A stretch of 6,720 nucleotides of DNA from Ovoidimarina sp039190895 (GTDB lineage Bacteria > Pseudomonadota > Alphaproteobacteria > Rhodobacterales > Rhodobacteraceae). Numbering within the stretch: position 1 is the stretch's first letter; each line of letters starts with the position of its first letter. Shown piece by piece: positions 1-5,056 of the stretch. The position numbers and the translations under genes were made by a program. Location: assembly GCA_039190895.1 (NCBI GenBank), contig JBCCXY010000154.1:1-6720 (forward strand). The letters run 5' to 3'. Under the pieces are notes generated by a model. The model saw only the letters and a list, made by a program, of their open reading frames with translations. It ran no database searches and was not told where the DNA came from.

Positions 1-350
1 CTCGGATCGAGTGTGTGGCAAACCGGTAGCGCGGCTGTTGCCACAATGTCACCACATTTCAGGCAAGTTCCCGACATATTCCCGACCCGCCAAACAATCC
101 AAGCCGGTCACCCAAATTGTTCTTGATCCCGAAAAGCGGTTCTGCGGCCAGGCTTCCCACGTCCGCTGGCGTAAGCCGGGCTTCAGCCCGGCACGTGCCA
201 AAGCCCAGTCACGCGCGTGTGACCAAACTGGCGTCCCTCCGTCGCCCTTTCGTGAAGCGGAGTTGAAATCACCCCACCCACAACCTCGCTAGCCTCCGCC
301 GCACCGGAAAGTCTCCGGCCAAATTGGTTCGAAACAGGGGAGTGTTTTCA
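1..350. other. Leader region without a convincing gene
   Basis: No reading frame here has both a ribosome-binding site and protein-like composition. Visible structure: an 8-base inverted repeat, TGTGGCAA (14-21) and TTGCCACA (38-45); a tandem TTCCCGAC (68-75 and 79-86, 11 bases apart); a perfect 7-bp hairpin (175-192); and a small CCGGA/TCCGG hairpin (304-318) just upstream of the first gene. A TTGAAA at 263-268 could be a -35 box, but no good -10 follows at 16-18 bases (GCTAGC at 288-293 is the nearest). The promoter of the downstream exported-protein gene must lie in this stretch, but I cannot place it confidently. Confidence 0.5.
175..192. repeat. Perfect 7-bp hairpin with TTCA loop
   Basis: GCCGGGC-TTCA-GCCCGGC is a perfect stem-loop. 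No T-run follows on either strand, so it does not look like an intrinsic terminator. It may be a REP-like palindrome or a transcript-stabilising hairpin. There is only one copy in this window, so repeat status is a guess. Confidence 0.4.
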
Positions 351-1148
351 ATGAACCTACTCAAGAAACGCGCCGCCACTACGGCGGGCGCGATCGGTAT
401 CGGCTTGCTTACGGCATCGGCGGCAAACGCCCTGACGTTGAAGGTAGAGATCGAGAACCTGCAAAACCCGAACGGCCTGTCGCTGACCCCGTTCCTGTCG
501 GTCTTCCACGACGGCGGGTACGACCTCTTCGACGTGGGCGGTTCGGCAAGCGCGGGCCTCGAAGCCATTGCCGAAGAAGGCAACACCTCTGTCGAGACCG
601 CACAAATCAACAACGACGGCAGCGCCGTTGCGGTGAACACCATCGCATCACCCGATGGTCCTCCAGTGTTCCTGCCCGGCCAGTCCGCCTCGTTGCGGTT
701 TGATGTCGGGGACGTGGTCAACCTGTTCTTCTCCTACGCCTCGATGGTGATTCCGTCGAACGACCTGTTCGTCGGCAACTCCAACCCCACCGCGCGCCAG
801 GTCATCACTGACGGCGTCTTCAACGCGCTGACCTTCGACATCGGCATCGACCGGATCTATGACGGCGGCACCGAAGAGAACAACAACCTGGGCGCGGCCT
901 TCAACCCGAACGGCGGAACCGCCACTGACACGGACAACCCCATCGCACTGCTGTCCGCGCTGGGTCAGGACGTGACGACGCTGCTTGGCGGTCAGCCGAC
1001 GCTCGCCGGCTTTGTCGTCGACGGCGGCGCCATCAATCCAGAGCTTGCCCGGATCTCGATCTCGGTCGTTCCGGTCCCGGCCGCCCTGCCGCTTGGCCTC
1101 TCAGCGTTTGCGCTGCTTGGCCTTGTTGCGCGCCGGCGCATCGCCTGA
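351..1148 (+). CDS. Secreted Spondin_N-domain protein with VPxPA-CTERM sorting signal
   Basis: Predicted 265-aa exported protein. Residues 1-27 form a Sec signal peptide (basic NLLKKR, hydrophobic core, likely cleavage after ANA-27). The body, about 29-180, resembles the spondin N-terminal domain in its bacterial form: KVEIENLQNPNGLSLTPF, the FHDGGYDLFDVG segment, SAGLEAIAEEG, and YASMVIPSNDLFVGN, all hallmarks of that family. Residues 240-265 form a C-terminal sorting signal: VPVPA, a hydrophobic helix, then ARRRIA. This is the VPLPA-CTERM variant of PEP-CTERM, normally processed by a dedicated exosortase in Rhodobacterales. No exosortase gene lies in this window. Start choice: ATG 351 has AGGGGAG at 336-342, 8 bases upstream; the in-frame TTG at 324 has no such site. 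A strong hairpin follows the stop. The likely role is a surface or matrix-associated protein; the ligand is unknown. Confidence 0.88.
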   Translation: MNLLKKRAATTAGAIGIGLLTASAANALTLKVEIENLQNPNGLSLTPFLSVFHDGGYDLFDVGGSASAGLEAIAEEGNTSVETAQINNDGSAVAVNTIASPDGPPVFLPGQSASLRFDVGDVVNLFFSYASMVIPSNDLFVGNSNPTARQVITDGVFNALTFDIGIDRIYDGGTEENNNLGAAFNPNGGTATDTDNPIALLSALGQDVTTLLGGQPTLAGFVVDGGAINPELARISISVVPVPAALPLGLSAFALLGLVARRRIA

Positions 1149-1156
1149 GCCCAAGA

Positions 1157-1193
1157 CGGTCTGCCAGCGATACGCCCCATTGCTGGCAGATCG
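1157..1193 (+). terminator. Strong hairpin after the spondin-domain gene
   Basis: It begins 8 bases after the stop codon. Arms 1157-1171 and 1179-1193 pair over 15 bp with two G-U pairs, around a 7-base loop; the core TCTGCCAGC/GCTGGCAGA is perfect. No real U-tract follows (only TTT at 1202-1204), so it is either a poor intrinsic terminator or a 3'-end stabilising hairpin. Its position suggests that it separates the two exported-protein genes into different transcripts. Confidence 0.6.
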
Positions 1194-1353
1194 GCGCCCC
1201 GTTTGGACGCCATTCCGCGAACAATCTCATGCAAAGCCATGTATTGATTTCAACACACTGAAAATCCGGGGAAAATCGGGCGGATTCCGGGCGAATGCTT
1301 GTCCGGATTGCCCCCAGCGTGCCAAACACCGCGACGTTAAGTAGGTACCTTTG

Positions 1354-1362
1354 AGAGGGGAA
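1354..1362 (+). promoter_or_regulatory. Ribosome-binding site fixing the ATG 1369 start
   Basis: The purine run GAGGGGAAG sits 6 bases before ATG 1369. It decides against the upstream in-frame TTG at 1351, which would place this site inside the coding region. The neighbouring spondin-domain gene has a very similar AGGGGAG site. Confidence 0.6.
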
Positions 1363-1368
1363 GACCAA

Positions 1369-2481
1369 ATGAAAACGACTACCATTGCAGCCGCCGCCGC
1401 CGCTGCTCTGATCGCCGGCGCCCAAGCTGCATCGGCTGTCACCATCTCGGTTACCGCGGGTGGAACTTTTGACTCCAGCGAGTTCATTGCTCCGTTTGCA
1501 CTTGAGACCTTTGAAGATATCGCGACTGGCGAAGGCGCGGTCAGCACGGCTGTCGGCAAGTTCGGCTCGCTGGGTGGCACGGGCACCGGTTCGACCGTTG
1601 TCGGCACCGGCACCGAAGTTGCTGTCAAGAACGAGACAACCGCAACCAACCTGGGCGGCCGCTTCAACGTGACCGCGGGTGGCGAGCAGTTCCTCGACTC
1701 CAACGACACGCAGGGGATCGGCTGGTCGGTCGACACGGGCGAGATGTTCAACAAGATCGCGTTCTCGCTGACCGACGTCGCAGACGTGGGTGCCACGATG
1801 ACGATTTCGGTCGCGGGCACGTTGGCCACGTTCGACCTGTCGGCCCTGGCAAACGCCAACCTGCAGCTGGTTGAAATCCGCTTCAGCGACAAGGTTGCTG
1901 GCGCAGAGATCTCGCTTGAGAACAACAAGCTGGACGACGGCTTCGGCCTTGACGACGCCTATGTTGGCGTTGTCCCGGTTCCGGCCTCGGCCCTGCTGCT
2001 CGGCACCGCGCTTCTGGGCCTCGGCGCAGCGCGCCGTCGCGCCAACAAGTACGGCAAGCCCCATAAGGCACCCCTCGGAGCGGGCGCGTCCATTTGGACG
2101 CGCCCGTTTTGTTGCGGGCGGCACGACCATGCGCTATCAGCCGCCATCGGCATATCGCATAGGGCAGGATATGAGCTTCGAGGCCCCCGGACCCATAGAA
2201 GATCACTGGAAAGACGCCGTGTCGTCGATCGAGGACATCCTCGAAGACGCACGCAATGGGCGAATGTTCATCCTCGTCGATCACGAGGATCGCGAGAACG
2301 AGGGCGACCTCGTCATTCCCGCCCAAATGGCAACGCCGGAAGCCATCAACTTCATGGCCACGCACGGGCGAGGGCTGATCTGCCTCGCCATGCCGGGGGA
2401 GCGAATCGACGCGCTCGGCCTTTCGCTGATGGCCTCGCAGAACTCGTCCCGGCACGAGACGGCGTTCACCATATCGATTGA
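1369..2481 (+). CDS. Secreted VPxPA-CTERM protein with lost stop codon
   Basis: Exported protein of unknown function; the family-like part is 227 aa (1369-2049). Residues 1-23 are a signal peptide (MKTTT, poly-Ala core, cleavage near ASA-23). The middle is Gly/Thr-rich and probably beta-sandwich, with GRFNVTAGG, LDSNDTQGIGW, DVADVGATM and DGFGLDDAYVG, motifs common in Rhodobacterales PEP-CTERM-type proteins. Residues 202-227 are the sorting signal: VPVPA, a hydrophobic stretch, then AARRRANK. Such signals end the protein, yet no stop follows. The frame stays open to 2481, crossing an intrinsic terminator (2079-2113) and then overlapping ribB in another frame, so the last ~143 residues are almost certainly not real. 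Codon 2050-2052 is TAC, one change from TAA or TAG; alternatively a one-base loss upstream hides the TAA at 2064-2066. Start: ATG 1369 has GAGGGGAAG at 1354-1362; the in-frame TTG 1351 lies before that site. Confidence 0.75.
   Translation: MKTTTIAAAAAAALIAGAQAASAVTISVTAGGTFDSSEFIAPFALETFEDIATGEGAVSTAVGKFGSLGGTGTGSTVVGTGTEVAVKNETTATNLGGRFNVTAGGEQFLDSNDTQGIGWSVDTGEMFNKIAFSLTDVADVGATMTISVAGTLATFDLSALANANLQLVEIRFSDKVAGAEISLENNKLDDGFGLDDAYVGVVPVPASALLLGTALLGLGAARRRANKYGKPHKAPLGAGASIWTRPFCCGRHDHALSAAIGISHRAGYELRGPRTHRRSLERRRVVDRGHPRRRTQWANVHPRRSRGSRERGRPRHSRPNGNAGSHQLHGHARARADLPRHAGGANRRARPFADGLAELVPARDGVHHID
2079..2113 (+). terminator. Intrinsic terminator between the exported-protein gene and ribB
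   Basis: A perfect 11-bp GC-rich stem (2081-2091 with 2096-2106) closes an ATTT loop and is followed by TTTTGTT. The stem can extend outward by further A-U/G-U pairs with the T-run. It sits about 30 bases past the end of the VPxPA sorting signal, where a 3' end is expected, and 58 bases before the ribB start. It lies inside the open reading frame of the upstream gene, the strongest sign that this frame has lost its stop codon. Confidence 0.9.
2112..2140 (+). promoter_or_regulatory. Possible ribB promoter
   Basis: TTGCGG (2112-2117) and TATCAG (2135-2140) are separated by 17 bases directly after the terminator. This would start transcription near 2147 and leave a leader of about 24 bases before ATG 2171. 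The match to sigma-70-type consensus is partial (3/6 and 4/6). The space is too short for an FMN riboswitch, and none of its conserved boxes is seen. Confidence 0.35.
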
Positions 2482-3292
2482 GGCGCGCGAGGGCGTGACC
2501 ACCGGCATCTCCGCGCATGACCGCGCGCGCACCGTGGCCGTCGCCATCGACGCCAGCAAAACCGGCAGCGACATTGCCACGCCGGGCCACATCTTTCCGC
2601 TGCGCGCCCGCGATGGCGGGGTGCTGGTCCGCGCGGGGCATACCGAGGCCGCCGTGGATATCTCGCGGATCGCAGGGCTCAACCCGTCGGGCGTGATCTG
2701 TGAGATCATGAACGAAGACGGTACCATGGCCCGCCTGCCCGACCTTGTGGCCTTCGCCCAGCTCCATGGGCTGAAGATCGGCACGATCTCGGATCTGATT
2801 TCCTACCGCCGCCGCCATGACAACCTTGTCGCCGTTACCGAGCAACGCACCGTTACGTCCGAATTCGGCGGCGAGTGGGAGCTGTCGGTTTTCACCGACA
2901 CCGCCCATGGGGACGACCACATCGTGCTGGTGAAGGGAGACATCTCGGGCGACGACCCGGTGCTCGTCCGGATGCACGCGCTCGATCCGATGCTTGATAT
3001 CGTCGGCCTCGGCCCCCGGGGTCGCGCAGATGAGTTCGGCGATGCCATGCGCCTGATCGCCGACGAAGGGCGTGGCGTGATCGTCCTCTTGCGCGATACG
3101 ACCATGAAGCTCGTAAAGGATGACGTCTCACCGCAGACGCTCCGCCAGTACGGCCTCGGCGCGCAGATCCTGTCGACGCTGGGCCTGTCGAAGCTGACGC
3201 TGCTGACCAACTCGCCCAAGCCCAAGGTCGTGGGGCTAGAGGCGTATGGCCTTGAAATCGTTGGCACCCGCAAGATATCGGAGATCGGCTGA
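2171..3292 (+). CDS. ribB: 3,4-dihydroxy-2-butanone-4-phosphate synthase with degenerate GTP cyclohydrolase II-like C-terminus
   Basis: 373 aa, cytoplasmic. It converts ribulose 5-phosphate to 3,4-dihydroxy-2-butanone 4-phosphate, the four-carbon precursor of lumazine in riboflavin synthesis. The RibB domain covers about 18-215: the acidic metal/substrate loop DHEDRENEGDL at 37-47, then THGRGLICLAMP, GVTTGISAHDRA, PGHIFPLRARDGG and GHTEAAVD are all present. Residues ~225-373 align with GTP cyclohydrolase II but are decayed. There is no cysteine, so the zinc site is gone; EGRGIGL has become DEGRGVIVLLRDTT; the DTVxANxxLG segment is missing. The LRQYGLGAQIL, LLTNSPKPK and GLEAYGLEIV parts survive. 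GTP cyclohydrolase activity is therefore not expected, and a separate ribA should exist elsewhere. Start: ATG 2171 has AGGG at 2161-2164; the earlier in-frame ATG 2129 has no clear site and would precede the predicted transcript start. The stop overlaps the ribH start by one base. Confidence 0.93.
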   Translation: MSFEAPGPIEDHWKDAVSSIEDILEDARNGRMFILVDHEDRENEGDLVIPAQMATPEAINFMATHGRGLICLAMPGERIDALGLSLMASQNSSRHETAFTISIEAREGVTTGISAHDRARTVAVAIDASKTGSDIATPGHIFPLRARDGGVLVRAGHTEAAVDISRIAGLNPSGVICEIMNEDGTMARLPDLVAFAQLHGLKIGTISDLISYRRRHDNLVAVTEQRTVTSEFGGEWELSVFTDTAHGDDHIVLVKGDISGDDPVLVRMHALDPMLDIVGLGPRGRADEFGDAMRLIADEGRGVIVLLRDTTMKLVKDDVSPQTLRQYGLGAQILSTLGLSKLTLLTNSPKPKVVGLEAYGLEIVGTRKISEIG

Positions 3293-3807
3293 TGGCCGGA
3301 CAATCGCATTACGAACTCCCCCTGCCAGAGTTCGACGATCCCGTGAAAGTCCTCATCGTCGTCGCGCCGTACTACAAGGACATCGCCGATAACCTCGTTG
3401 CAGGGGCGCAAGCAGTGCTTGAGGGCGTCGGCGCTACGCACGAGGTCGTCGAAGTTCCGGGCGCGCTAGAGGTCCCCACCGCGATCCGCATCGCGCACCG
3501 GCAGTCGAACTTCGACGGGTACGTCGCGCTCGGCTGTGTGATCCGTGGCGAGACCACGCACTACGACACCGTGTGCAACGACTCCTCACGAGCCCTGCAA
3601 CTGCTGGGCCTCGACACGGCCTGCATTGGCAACGGCATCCTGACCGTCGAGAATTACGAACAGGCCGAGGTCCGCGCCGACCCCGCCGGTCAGAACAAGG
3701 GCGGCGGCGCAGCCGCGGCCGCGCTGCACCTGATCGCGCTCACCCGCAAGTGGCGGGCCGAGCGGAAGGATGTCGGCTTCGTCCCCGAAAGCTATCGCCT
3801 CGCATGA
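3292..3807 (+). CDS. ribH: 6,7-dimethyl-8-ribityllumazine synthase
   Basis: 171 aa, of normal length for the family. It condenses 5-amino-6-ribitylaminouracil with the RibB product to give 6,7-dimethyl-8-ribityllumazine, the riboflavin synthase substrate; lumazine synthases assemble as pentamers or larger shells. Recognisable blocks are VPGALEVPTAI (55-65), GCVIRGETTHYDTVC with the catalytic-position His90 (81-95), GNGILTVENYEQAEVR (113-128, ending at the phosphate-binding Arg position), and the NKGGGAAAAALHL helix. The usual RFN motif near the N-terminus is APYYKD (25-30), an aromatic-keeping variant seen in some alphaproteobacteria. Translation is coupled on both sides: TGATG with ribB, ATGA with nusB. 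Riboflavin synthase (ribE) is not in the window. Confidence 0.95.
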   Translation: MAGQSHYELPLPEFDDPVKVLIVVAPYYKDIADNLVAGAQAVLEGVGATHEVVEVPGALEVPTAIRIAHRQSNFDGYVALGCVIRGETTHYDTVCNDSSRALQLLGLDTACIGNGILTVENYEQAEVRADPAGQNKGGGAAAAALHLIALTRKWRAERKDVGFVPESYRLA

Positions 3808-4256
3808 CGTCGAAAAACCAGATGCGGTCCGCCGCCCGGCTCTACGCCGTGCAGGCGCTCTTCCAGATGGAGCAATCGGACGCCCCCGCCGACCGTGTCA
3901 TGCAAGAGTTCTTGGATCATCGCTTTGGCGCGGTGACAGAGGATGGCGAGTTGGCCGAAGGCGATGTCGACCTGTTTCGTAAAACCGTCGACGATGCGGT
4001 AAACTACCAGGCGCGTATTGACCGCCTCACCGACGCGGCCCTGGTCGAGAAATGGCCAATCGCCCGCATCGACCCCACCTTGCGCGCCCTATTCCGCGCC
4101 GGAGGCGCCGAACTGATCGAAAGCGACGCACCTCCTGCCGTCGTCATCAGCGAGTATGTCGATGTCGCCAAAGCGTTCTTCCCTGGCGGAAAAGAACCTA
4201 AATTTGTAAATGCTGTACTCGACCACATGGCAAAAAGTGTAAGCGGAGCTACCTGA
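3804..4256 (+). CDS. nusB: Transcription antitermination factor NusB
   Basis: 150 aa, all-helical RNA-binding protein. NusB with NusE (ribosomal protein S10) binds boxA RNA and promotes antitermination in rRNA operons. The N-terminal helix reads RSAARLYAVQALFQME (8-23), matching the NusB opening motif. The middle has WPIARIDPTLRALFRAGGAEL, and the C-terminus has ISEYVDVAKAFFPGGKEPKFVNAVLDHMAK, with the family's conserved E-x2-xxAK...KFVNxVLD pattern. The start at 3804 overlaps the ribH stop by four bases (ATGA), implying translational coupling; a second in-frame ATG at 3822 is possible but would break that overlap. The ribH-nusB order is widespread in proteobacteria. Confidence 0.94.
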   Translation: MTSKNQMRSAARLYAVQALFQMEQSDAPADRVMQEFLDHRFGAVTEDGELAEGDVDLFRKTVDDAVNYQARIDRLTDAALVEKWPIARIDPTLRALFRAGGAELIESDAPPAVVISEYVDVAKAFFPGGKEPKFVNAVLDHMAKSVSGAT

Positions 4257-4280
4257 ACGGTTTCAAGCGAAAGGAGCGCC

Positions 4281-4583
4281 ATGCCCCCTCTCATCCGACT
4301 TATGATCGTGAACGCACTCATCGGGTACGGCGCGGCTGCCGGGTTTGTCGCCCTCCTCTTCGCTTTCAACGTCGCAAATCTCTGGCACCTCGTCTCCACC
4401 AGCGACGTCGGCCTGCTCGCAGCGTTCCTTCTGTGGTTCTTCAACGGGATCGTCTTCGGCGGCGTCCAGATGAGTATCGCGGTGATGCGCCTCGCCGAAA
4501 ACCCGGACGACGACCCCCCAGGCCCCCGTCCGAACCTCCCGGCCCTCGCAACCATCCCCCTCGTCCCTCGCCACCGCACCTAA
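4281..4583 (+). CDS. Small membrane protein downstream of nusB
   Basis: 100 aa, function not recognised. Two hydrophobic segments, about 4-28 (LIRLMIVNALIGYG...ALLFAFNV) and 43-69 (VGLLAAFLLWFFNG...SIAVM), suggest an inner-membrane hairpin. The C-terminal third is polar and proline-rich (ENPDDDPPGPRP onward). A good AAGGAG site (4271-4276) lies four bases before ATG 4281. The gene starts 24 bases after nusB on the same strand and is followed by a terminator-like hairpin, so it is probably the last gene of the ribB-ribH-nusB unit. No catalytic or binding motif is visible, and co-transcription does not by itself imply a role in riboflavin or transcription. Confidence 0.75.
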   Translation: MPPLIRLMIVNALIGYGAAAGFVALLFAFNVANLWHLVSTSDVGLLAAFLLWFFNGIVFGGVQMSIAVMRLAENPDDDPPGPRPNLPALATIPLVPRHRT

Positions 4584-4589
4584 CATCGC

Positions 4590-4613
4590 ACCCCGCATAG
4601 GGTGGGGTTTTTT
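4590..4613 (+). terminator. Weak intrinsic terminator ending the rib-nusB operon
   Basis: ACCCC (4590-4594) pairs with GGGGT (4604-4608), and six T's run from 4608 to 4613. The stem is short with a 9-base loop; an alternative CACCC/GGGTG pairing uses the same bases. It sits 7 bases after the stop codon at 4581-4583. A second pairing, GGGTG (4600-4604) with CACCC (4614-4618), gives it the TAGGGTG...CACC layout of the hairpin at 4667-4690. Confidence 0.5.
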
Positions 4614-4631
4614 CACCCAACCAAAACGCCA

Positions 4632-4717
4632 GCAACAAAGCCCAACCGATCAGCGCAAAACCCACGTAGGGTGCGCTTCCAGCGCACCAATCCCCGCTCG
4701 CAACAAGCCCAACCGAT
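4632..4717. repeat. Direct repeats flanking the REP-like hairpin
   Basis: GCAACAAAGCCCAACCGAT (4632-4650) recurs as GCAACAAGCCCAACCGAT (4700-4717), identical except for one A. Weaker similarity continues downstream: CAGCGCAA after the first copy, CAGAGCGCAA after the second. The copies bracket the hairpin at 4667-4690, a layout seen in REP clusters or after a small duplication. Confidence 0.55.
4667..4690. repeat. REP-like TAGGGTG hairpin
   Basis: GGTGCGCT-TCC-AGCGCACC (4670-4688) is a perfect 8-bp hairpin within TAGGGTG...CACCAA. The same head and tail occur at 4598-4619 around a different middle. There is no T-run after it. This looks like a small repetitive extragenic palindrome, but genome-wide copy number cannot be judged from here. 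Confidence 0.5.
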
Positions 4718-4815
4718 GCATCAGAGCGCAACACAAGCGAGGCGAGCACGAAAGGGCTCGACGAGCGGCCCCCAAAAAAACCCTGCCTTAAATATCCATT
4801 TATTTTCAATGTATT

Positions 4816-4838
4816 AAAAACGGTCCCCATGGGGACCG
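4816..4838 (-). terminator. Intrinsic terminator of the 6S-like RNA
   Basis: The 18-base perfect palindrome CGGTCCCCATGGGGACCG (4821-4838) folds on the minus strand into a 7-bp stem with a CAUG loop, followed directly by TTTTT (complement of 4816-4820). On the plus strand no T-run follows, so direction is clear. It lies 9 bases beyond the closing stem of the ncRNA and is also the first terminator met by transcripts from the upstream hydrolase gene. Confidence 0.85.
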
Positions 4839-4847
4839 CAAATCTTT

Positions 4848-5013
4848 GGCGACGGGACCGCCCGGACCGTGACGGGATTTTGTATTCCCGAGGACCTGTT
4901 TTCACAGGTGGGCGCCAGGTAAACGGACCAGGATCCGGACAGAGCCAGCTCCCTCGGATTTGAGTAAGGCCACCGGAATATGACCGTGCACGAGAGGGGC
5001 AGTACCCGCCACC
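4848..5013 (-). ncRNA. ssrS: Probable 6S RNA
   Basis: 6S RNA mimics an open promoter and sequesters housekeeping RNA polymerase in stationary phase. Here the 5' end (GGTGGCGGG, complement of 5005-5013) pairs with the 3' end (CCCGTCGCC, 4848-4856). After one bulged U, ACTGCCC pairs with GGGCGGT, giving a 16-bp closing stem with three G-U wobbles. A 3x3 internal loop and a 5-bp UCGUG/CACGG helix lead to a large bubble. Its 5' side contains CAUAUUCC; its 3' side carries a hairpin CGGGA/UCCCG (4873-4890). A second hairpin, ACCUGU-GAAA-ACAGGU (4894-4909), has a GNRA loop only on the minus strand. The 166-nt size, rod shape, open central bubble with 3'-side hairpin, promoter boxes placed to start exactly at the stem, and a terminator right after it all fit 6S. 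The class is inferred from architecture, not from an alignment. SRP RNA, tmRNA and RNase P signatures are absent. The usual zapA / 5-formyl-THF cyclo-ligase neighbours are not seen. Confidence 0.62.
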
Positions 5014-5018
5014 GCGGG

Positions 5019-5047
5019 GAAATAGGCCGTCCCCCGCCTCCGAACAA
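5019..5047 (-). promoter_or_regulatory. Promoter-like boxes for the 6S-like RNA
   Basis: On the minus strand, TTGTTC (complement of 5042-5047) and TATTTC (5019-5024) are spaced by exactly 17 bases. A 5-base GC-rich discriminator then leads to G at 5013, the first base of the predicted RNA stem. Each box matches consensus only partly, but the spacing and the fit to the RNA end are good. The -35 box starts 9 bases after the hydrolase stop codon. Confidence 0.45.
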
Positions 5048-5056
5048 CCCCTCAGT

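Larger units (their letters stand above)
4584..5056. other. Convergent intergenic region, contents
   Basis: This 473-base gap between convergent operons contains no believable protein gene. From left to right it holds the weak plus-strand terminator, two REP-like hairpins with flanking direct repeats, a CGAGC/GCTCG hairpin (4745-4760), an A-run and an AT-rich stretch (4787-4820), the minus-strand terminator (4816-4838), the 6S-like RNA (4848-5013) and its promoter-like boxes (5019-5047). Confidence 0.7.

Noticed and set aside
11..292. 93-codon plus-strand open frame in the leader region
   Set aside because: No ribosome-binding site, very basic and Pro/Ser-rich composition, and it spans a perfect hairpin; looks like chance in GC-rich DNA.
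1033..2130. Long minus-strand open frame opposite the two exported-protein genes
   Set aside because: Arg/Ala-rich shadow of the plus-strand genes, with no recognisable domain.
2129..2170. Earlier ATG start for ribB at 2129
   Set aside because: No ribosome-binding site, and it precedes the predicted transcript start; the added 14 residues do not look like the family N-terminus.
2113..2170. FMN riboswitch ahead of ribB
   Set aside because: Only about 58 bases between terminator and start, and none of the conserved FMN-aptamer boxes is present.
4745..4780. Additional terminator from the CGAGC/GCTCG hairpin and nearby A-run
   Set aside because: The hairpin is short and the homopolymer run is on the wrong side or too far for termination on either strand.
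4848..5013. SRP RNA, RNase P RNA or tmRNA as identity of the structured RNA
   Set aside because: No SRP GGAAG-type tetraloop/receptor segment, no RNase P GAGGAAAGTCCGGGC core, no tag-peptide reading frame or CCA acceptor end.
4814..5047. 77-codon minus-strand frame across the ncRNA region
   Set aside because: It runs through the RNA stems and the terminator palindrome and has no recognisable domain or clear ribosome-binding site; the RNA explanation fits better.
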